DNA of 64,000 bases from Rhizoctonia solani (Eukaryota; Basidiomycota; Agaricomycetes; Cantharellales; Ceratobasidiaceae): positions 1,860,001 to 1,924,000 of the forward strand of contig NC_057381.1 of NCBI RefSeq assembly GCF_016906535.1. Reading direction: 5' to 3'. Under the pieces are notes generated by a model. The model was not told the origin of the DNA, did no database searches, and worked only from the letters and a program-made list of their open reading frames with translations. This document shows positions 57,201 to 64,000 of this stretch, one piece after another. Every line of letters begins with the position of its first letter. Within the stretch, counting starts at the first letter, position 1. Both the position numbers and the translations under genes were made by a program.

Positions 57201-58941
57201 GGACCAGACAACGCGGATGTGGGACAGTGGCGACGGTAGTCTGATACCCAACTCCATCAAACACCATCCTGATGAAATCAACTGCACGGCATTCTCTCCT
57301 GATGGCAAGCATGTCGCCTGTGGTTTGTGGAGCAACAAGAGTCCAATCATTGTTTACAACGCATCCACCAGCGAGTCTCTGCCTTTTTCATTCGCTGCTC
57401 ATCGAACCTCAGTGGAGTCAATCGCCTTTTCGCCACACGGCAAGCACCTTGTCACTGGCCATCGATCCGGTGATCTGCGCGTCTGGAGTCTGCAGGACGG
57501 CACCCCCACACACTCCCCGCCCACAGTACACAGCAACACAATCACATCCATTAGATTTTCGCCACTCGGAGACAAACTCGTCACCGCCTCTTATGATAGG
57601 TGCGTGTATATATGAGATGTAAAGAGCAGCTACTCCAACCCTTGCCTACTTGGCACACACGACGATTGGGTTTTCTCCGCTGTGTTCTCACCTGACGGCA
57701 CACGAGTCGCATCATGCTCGCACGATCGCACCCTCAAGATGTGGAATGCATTCCACTCGACATCATCTCACACCTCACGCTGGACCGCACCAACCAAGGC
57801 TGTCTACTCAGTTGCGATTTCGCCTGATGGGTCACGCATCGCCGCAGCGGGTGGCGACAAAGCGATCTACATGTTCAACACACGTGATGGCACTGCCGCT
57901 CTGGAGCCACTTGTCGCACACACGGGCGAGATCCACTCGGTGGTATTCTCAGGCAACGGCAGGTACCTTGTTTCTGGCAGCAACGACAAACGCATGTGTC
58001 TGTGGGATACCGCAAGCGGCAAGCTGCTATCCAATCCAGTTGCAGGGCATGAAAATTTCATCTGTTCAGTTTCGTTTTCACCCGACAGCAGGCAAGTTGT
58101 TTCTGCCTCGTGGGACAAGACTATACGCATGTGGCATGTGGATGATGGGGCTCTGACACCTACAGACTTGGTCGGAACACACGACAGCAGAGTCAACTCA
58201 GCGGTATTCTCTCCTGACGGCGCGCGCATTGTTTCTGGATGTGACGACAGAAAGATCCGGATGTGGGACTCACAGACTCTATCACTCCTCTTTGATTTGT
58301 TTAGGTCGCAACAGCATGAGCGTATATGGTCGGTGACATTCTCGTCTGATGGCAAACTCATTGCTTCCGGGTCCGACGATGGTACTATCTTCATTTTCGA
58401 CTCTCACAGTGGCGAGATGGTTCTTGGTCCTCTCAAGGCACATCAGGATTCGGTTAGGTCAGTCTTATTCTCACCCGACGGCAATCACATTGTATCTGGC
58501 TCGGCTGATCGACGGGTCGGAGTATGGAGGGTGGAAGATGGCGCTCCTGCATGTGAGCCACTTGAAGGACATCAAAGTGGGATTAGCTCGATGGCATGTT
58601 CACCTGAAGGCGCATACATTGTCTCAGGCTCATGGGACTCGACGATTCGAGTATGGAAGGTACTAGGAAGGGGCGTTGTATCCAACTCATCCCAATCTGC
58701 CTCTTCTACCTCAGACCAGAGAGAACCTCATCGTGCGATTGCTGGGGGACTTAAGATCGATAGCGATGGGTGGGCACGCAACCGCAGCTCTCAGCTACTT
58801 TTCTGGGTTCCGTCACATCTGCACTTCCTTTTCCCCTCCCTTAAGACCGTTCATTATATTGGACCTGAAGGCACACTTCAAATGGATTATAGTAATCCAT
58901 TGTTGCTTGGTGACGAATGGTATCGATGCTTTGTAGGCTAA
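54299..58941 (+). pseudogene. NACHT-WD40 (NLR-like, HET-E type) protein with one in-frame stop
   Basis: Order: N-terminal helical domain (GVFPPLQAIITDVISCFETLE, EVIKKRRDQPLERNL, YRGIESAFRQLQ, MDIWSSVGEQTA); a linker ([19 protein letters not shown]); NACHT NTPase with Walker [16 protein letters not shown], Walker [11 protein letters not shown] and sensor FFITSRPEP; a winged-helix-like region to about 56600; then at least eleven WD40 repeats from 56880 to 58670; and a C-terminal tail ending at 58941. Introns splice in phase. In one repeat the sequence reads DRCVYI-stop-DVKS: TGA at 57613-57615 stands where the conserved WD-motif Trp (TGG) is expected, and the same frame then runs open for 440 codons. 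Family members are cytosolic non-self or incompatibility sensors. The first exon is not identified; upstream of 54299 no clear start exists. Nonsense allele, sequencing error or readthrough remain open. Confidence 0.8.
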
Positions 58942-59741
58942 GGGTTACGTGAACGCTATTAATGTGGTCGATGAGTGGTCATGTATTGACTTGTGGGTTG
59001 AGAACAGATATCGAGGGCGATTTGGACTACTATGTACCACAGTATCCTATTTATTTGTTTTTTTTTGCGTTTATCTACATATTCTGCTTTATTCCACTAC
59101 TCTTTACCACAGGTGTGCTGCATTCGAGTAAGGCCCAGAGTGATCCGTAAGGTCATGAACGCGAGGTGTATACTTCTTATCCGGTGCCGGTATGGTGGGA
59201 ACCTTTTCGCAGGTGTCATATGGTTTGATTTGACCATCTTCTAAACTCAGTTCCAAAATATGGAATTCCACTAATCGGTAGCGTTGTTTTTCTGAAAAAA
59301 GAAGATAATGGGCATCAAATTAGACCCCGTCTCATGCTGTGTGGGTGTTTGTTGCAGTTCGTGGTGTCAGGATCTCCCCACCTTAGTAACCACCAGTCGG
59401 TGTTCTGGTACTGTGGACCATACATGTTCAAGCCATCAATGATATACAAGAGAACTGAAGGATCGCTGAGTTGCTATGAGAATCTGACTCGGTCGTCGAT
59501 CAAATTAGCAGATCGGGGTTTGAGCTTGTCGTCACTTTGTTTGGCCAGGTTAGGGTCTTCCTCTCGGCACTCATCCGTCGCCCAGTTTCGACCTCCACAT
59601 TCATCTCTGCTGACCGTTCGATGTTTATCTCTCCTGACTGGTAGTGAGCTGTGGGCCCATAGTCGGCAGTACTAGTACAGTGCAATAACATGCGCCGCAA
59701 AGTCCACATATATTGCACCACTTCTTTTTTACTACAGTAGT
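58942..59741. other. Intergenic, nothing recognised
   Basis: 3' flank of the NACHT-WD40 gene. Short frames only. Confidence 0.5.
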
Positions 59742-60532
59742 GGTTGACTACCCGTAAGATACGTGCAAGATCTGGCACGGTCAGAAGGCCAAATAAACGG
59801 TCCGTCGGATACGGGCCGACTCCGCTCCGATGATCTAGGTAGGACCCCAGACGCATGCACCTCCCGTAAGACGGAAGTGGCACAGCCGCGTGGGTGGAGT
59901 CTACATTTCTAGACCAAGCATGATTCGTCTCCTTGACCAATTTGCAATTACACCAACGGACCATAAATGCAATCGTTTTTAACATACAACATCATATATG
60001 AGTATATAAAGAAATAAAAATCAGTAGCCTGTGACATGTCTGGCGTGTTTGGCCCCACTACTTGTGCGCGGATGAGGTCCTTGCAAGGTATATGGGGCCA
60101 CGGAAACAGGGGACCTTGGAACGACGGTTGCGTTTACATGACCACCTCATTTTTGAGGACGCCAGAGACCATTATTACAAAAGTCAACATTTTATTGTAT
60201 TTTTGTGCGTTGCATGCATGTGTTACAATGTGTTTGTGGTACGTACAAATTGTGGTCTGCATACAAAATGGCTGCCAAGACTGGACCCTGAGCAGTTTAG
60301 AATAATTTAGACTCACTTGCATGTCTGGAAGGGGGGGGTCACCCCCCCTTCCAGACTTGGTTGTCCGACCTCGCTTCCAGAAGTCTGGAAGGGGGTCCTT
60401 GGCGGCTGTTGGGGCGGATGCTAACGAATTTGATTTTCGGCCAGGGTCTTTATTTGCATCCGGAGAGTCTGGAACGTCCAGACGGCTAAATGACGCTCCA
60501 GATGCCAGTTTCTACCTTACGGGTAGTCAACC
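59742..60532. mobile_element. Inverted-repeat DNA transposon, Harbinger-like, non-autonomous (copy 2)
   Basis: Perfect 17-bp terminal repeats GGTTGACTACCCGTAAG (59742-59758 and reversed 60516-60532), differing from copy 1 at two bases, with AGT direct repeats (59739-59741, 60533-60535). Internal similarity to copy 1 includes a GGTCCGTCGGATACGG block near the left end, GACCCTGAGC before the hairpin, a G8/C7 hairpin (about 60324-60355) and CCAGGGTCTTTATTTGCATCC near the right end. An 82-codon frame (60062-60310) has no recognised domain. At 791 bp it is shorter than copy 1 and has diverged considerably, so the family is old. Confidence 0.8.
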
Positions 60533-63216
60533 AGTGATCCTCTCTTGAACGCAAATATGGGAATTCATAAAGTATGCGAGATTGGCGTGCAAGAGGGTCC
60601 GCATTATATCCTGATGGTTTTCTTAAGGGCCGTTCATTTTTTGATGCTTTATATAGAGACGAGGCTACCTCTCACCCATCCGACTTGGCACAGTATTCAA
60701 CATGCATGCTAATATGAGCTGAAAGAAGTGCCTACTGTATCCTGGATTGGCAGGTAGGTGTAAAGCCCGTCTATAATACCGAAACTGACTTGGTTTAAGG
60801 ATAACCGATCACAATATATGGCCAATCTACCGCACTCACTTATCCGAGGCACATTAGCTCAAATTCACACGAATAGCGAGAATATAGCTTTCTTACAAGC
60901 GTTGTTGGCTTCCACGAGACCCCGAAAACCCGGGGGCCCCCATGACCAGCGGAGAGTGTCATCGGCGGTCCCGACCAGAACAGGATCTGGCCCCGGTTCC
61001 ATACATTCCTAAACTGGTATTGCGCATAGTGCTTAATAGCTATACATTTCTATGGGTAAAGTATATGTAGTCTACTCTCTTCTCTTGCCCGCATCTATGA
61101 GGGTATAACTCAGGCAGCATGGGGTTCTATGTTCAGGTCGTGCTTCGAGCTTTCTGTAAACAGGCTAAGCGTCGTGAACGACTCATTGCCTCCAAATCTT
61201 GGAAGCTTTGTGGTATTAATAGAAGACGTGGGTACAGTTCAGGTCGATCGATATTGTCAGGTACGCTCATTAAGTAGTTCCCAGGGTTGCAGTAGATCAC
61301 CGCGAATATCTGAAGGAAAGGTAACCGGCGCAAGCTTATTAGCCTAAAGCGGAAACAGTTCTTGGTTGAGTTGCGTCGCCCCGAACTAAGGATGACATAT
61401 TTCACATACATTGTGGTCCGTTGAGTCCATTATTCCTTCAATCAACGGAACTTTAACCCAGGGATCATGATGAGCTATTCACTCACTGGACGATGGGGCA
61501 AGTGATTGATCTACGTTTTCTACCATTACGGATATATCGAAGTCGTTCACTTGACTCTTGTTTCAGGACTTTCGCCAGATTGATCATCCGCATCGCTGTT
61601 GGCGCAATCGAGTATGTAATGAAGATCTACGGAAACTTACTCTCGTGGTACAATCCAGAATATACCAGTTGATTTTCGTGTGTATGTTAGAGGCTTCTAA
61701 TGTACGGCATTATCGAGTCAGGAAGCTATAAGTCAACAGGCTATAGAATCCATGCATGCACGTTGATGAGCCAACACAGCCATGACTACATTATTATCAC
61801 TACCAAAATAGATCGCCAAGAGAGTGTCCAAGCTTAGTTTGGTGCGTGCACGATTGAAATGATTGCTAGTAGAAAAACGCCAGTAAATGCTGCGGCCTTT
61901 ATTGGATACGCGAAGCTCCAGTGTTCCATGTGCACATTCTCCTTTTGCAGTTGTTTGCATTTGCAAACATTCACATCTCGAAGTCTACACACACTCTCTA
62001 ATACAACGATTAAATATACTCTTGGTGAACCATCAAACGTGCACCCTAGCTAGATTATACCAAGAAGAGAAGTTGTTGATACACTTATAATCATTATAAA
62101 TGACTCCACGTCCTTGGTTGGCCATTACAAGCGCATTGAACGTCATAAAGCAGCCCACCTGTGGGTCTCGGTATTCATTATAATCTTACCCTGAGTGTTC
62201 ATATATCCTTCTAAGTAGTGTATAGCAATCAAGGGTTGGGCTGCTTCGCCATAACAGATTTTAGGGCCTCTGCAGCTTTTTGCCGCCCAGCAGAGTCGTA
62301 CATGATGCATTTAGACGTGTACATAATAGCAAGCATACAGGTTATAGCCAACTGTCTATGTATATCCCCAAAGCTCGACAACACAGTTTTCAGGAAGGGT
62401 ACCCTGATGGTACCACCAGGATCTCAGTCAAACGATATGCATAGCAGAAGAGGATGGGCGTGCACTACCCATGCCGGTTATAGATATTTAATGTAGTGGT
62501 TACAATTTGAACCCCGAATGAATGCAGAACAGTCAGCTGCCTGTATGTACAATTAGAGAGAGGGCTCGTACCTCTTTGTGGGCTCCGCGTATATACTCGT
62601 AGCCAACTAGCTTCCAGTGTCCATGGGACCCGCAGTTGACCCTTAAACGACCCCCCCAACGAACTCCAGCTCATAACTCAGTAATAATGCGCCTCAGCTT
62701 GGAAGCTATGTAGATTGGTGCCATCATCATTCAGTTGTTGTGTTGTTTGATACGGCGTAATGACGCAGCCGATATATTACAAATATGTCTAATTTGTAAT
62801 GAGCTCTTTCTTGCTACACCTACAGCAACGTCCTCAGCCGAAAGAAACGATGGGGCTTCTTGAAAATCGCCAGTGATAGACCTAGCTCCAAGGAAGGGGG
62901 CATGGCGCTCGCCTCTATTGTAGATTGACCCAGGTTAGTATTGCCAAAAGCCTGATCAAAATTGAAAGGTCAGACGATCATCTAGAATGTATTTAGAGAT
63001 TATGTTCGTACGTAAGCTATGGCTGAAACGAAGCCTATGTACCTGGAGGTAGCGGCCGTAGTTTTGATCAGTGGTTCAAAGCATATTTTATACCTGCCTA
63101 TATAACCAAGGTGTTTCTCATGGACTATCGATATCAGCTCAGCTCAGCTCAGCTCAGCTATCTTTCTTTTCTTCTGACTTACCTTTGGGTAAATTTTGCG
63201 TTTCCACCCCTTTGAA
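60533..63216. other. Intergenic, nothing firmly recognised
   Basis: About 2.7 kb of AT-rich DNA with short frames on both strands (for example 61129-61411, 62218-62496) and no domain, splice pattern or repeat that I can defend. The last part is the promoter of the next gene. Confidence 0.45.
63136..63160. repeat. Pentanucleotide repeat (AGCTC)4-AGCTA in a promoter or leader
   Basis: Four perfect AGCTC units and one variant, ending 56 bp upstream of the start codon at 63217. Pentamer tracts this close to a start often vary between strains. Confidence 0.85.
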
Positions 63217-64000
63217 ATGGCTTTTCAATCGACTATGTCTCGCCTCGCCGCTGTGGCCTTTATTCTTCTTTCACTCAGCTTCCTTGCTCATGCCTCGCCC
63301 ATCGCCGCCCCTGCTCCAGAGCCCGAGCCTGGGAAGAAAATTGTTGCGATTGAGGAGCGCGCTGGAAGCCATTGCTACGGGGGATATTGCTACGGTGGTC
63401 TAGACCTTGTGACTCTACTCTTGCAACTCCAGGCTGCGATTGAAATCAAGCTTGGGTTGCTTGGTATGTTCGCTTTCAGTTTGTTCCACACAATTAATAA
63501 TTAGTATTCCAGATGGATGTCTACACGGCGGAGATTACAAGGCGATTATCCTTGAGATTGAAGCGCTGTTGTATGCTGCTATTGGTGCTGTCCGAGGCTA
63601 CAAAATTGGTCTTCTTGGGCTTCTCACTGGCAAGATTCTGGTCATCGCTAAAATCTGGTTTGCTATCGTGATTGTGAGTAGAGCCAACGCATCCTCACTG
63701 GTTCGCCCTTAACCATTGAGCAGTCTATTGCTACTCACTGTGGAAAATGGGCAGGCCACGCAGATTTTGAGATCTTCCTGGTTCTTATCGTCAAACTTGA
63801 TCTTGCCCTTAAGCTCTTGCTCCTTGCCATCATTAATCTCGGCGGTATTCTCAGTGGCTTGCTTAGCATCATTATCGGCTTGTGAGTGTTTAAAATCAAC
63901 GCAGCTCAATTACGTGGTTAACATTCCATTCCTAGGTTTGCGAAGGTTCATATTGCTCTACTAATCAAAGTCAAGTTCTTCCTGTGCCTTGGCGCTCTGA
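63217..64000 (+). CDS. Small secreted or membrane hydrophobic protein (3' end beyond window)
   Basis: Exons 63217-63463, 63513-63673, 63724-63881 and 63936 onward, truncated by the window edge. The start was chosen because MAFQSTMSRLAAVAFILLSLSFLAHASP forms a signal peptide; an upstream in-frame ATG (63196) would add seven residues. After a Pro-rich linker (APAPEPEPG) come CYGGYCYGG and then long Leu/Ile/Ala segments alternating with Lys (LVTLLLQLQAAIEIKLGLL, EIEALLYAAIGAVRGYKIG, EIFLVLIVKLDLALKLLL), each exon ending near a Gly-Leu. The repeated pattern suggests several amphipathic or membrane-embedded helices. No known family. Each exon seems to carry one helix pair, and cysteines are few (HCYGGYCYGG, GCLHGG, THCGKW). 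Confidence 0.72.

Noticed and set aside
60036..60310. Overlapping 82-89 codon frames inside transposon copy 2
   Set aside because: No similarity to transposases that I can see, and the two frames overlap; the element looks non-coding.

Overview
The window looks like nuclear DNA of a filamentous basidiomycete (Agaricomycetes), most likely a Rhizoctonia/Ceratobasidium relative. Genes are split by many short introns (about 48-70 nt, GT..AG, often with a TACTAA-like branch site). The families present (galactose-binding-like membrane proteins, PQQ sugar dehydrogenases, cytochrome P450s, tnp2 transposases, NACHT-WD40 proteins) are typical of that group. The organism assignment is inference; no ribosomal RNA or other phylogenetic marker is present. 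LAYOUT: 1-7.5 kb holds two tandem copies of a single-pass membrane protein gene on the minus strand. The left copy is dead: it has lost its start codon and carries a 953-bp inverted-repeat transposon in exon 1, and a solo LTR lies in its 3' flank. 7.8-10.2 kb is the TFIIIB subunit Bdp1 gene. 11-19.3 kb holds two paralogous secreted PQQ-dependent sugar dehydrogenases (AA12-like) with matching internal exon lengths, separated by a frameshifted hemopexin-fold gene and about 3 kb of empty DNA. 19.5-24.9 kb holds a degraded AflY/questin-oxidase-like gene and an intact 11-exon P450. 25.2-33.9 kb is read here as one CACTA-like DNA transposon with terminal inverted repeats. It carries a tnp2 transposase (minus strand, interrupted by one solo LTR and one further insertion) and a divergently transcribed, unrecognised charged-protein gene. 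35-36.5 kb is an unrecognised five-exon membrane protein gene. 37.5-40.4 kb is a nest of LTRs, including one solo LTR inside another, both with exact 5-bp target duplications. 41-47.4 kb is a very large UvrD-like (TRANK1-type) helicase gene. 48.2-50.7 kb is an LtrA-family membrane protein. 51.6-53.9 kb is a second P450. 54.3-58.9 kb is a NACHT-WD40 (NLR-like) gene with a single in-frame TGA replacing a WD-repeat tryptophan. 59.7-60.5 kb is a second copy of the inverted-repeat transposon family. The window ends inside a small secreted hydrophobic protein gene. HOW IT FITS TOGETHER: the host genes do not form one obvious pathway. Bdp1 is core RNA polymerase III machinery; the PQQ dehydrogenases, P450s and AflY-like gene are extracellular or secondary oxidative metabolism; the NLR-like protein is a probable self/non-self sensor. 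The common theme is mobile-element activity and gene decay: four host genes are broken (membrane protein copy A, hemopexin, AflY-like, NACHT-WD40) and one transposase is interrupted twice. Several breaks can be dated relative to each other by nested insertions and target-site duplications.
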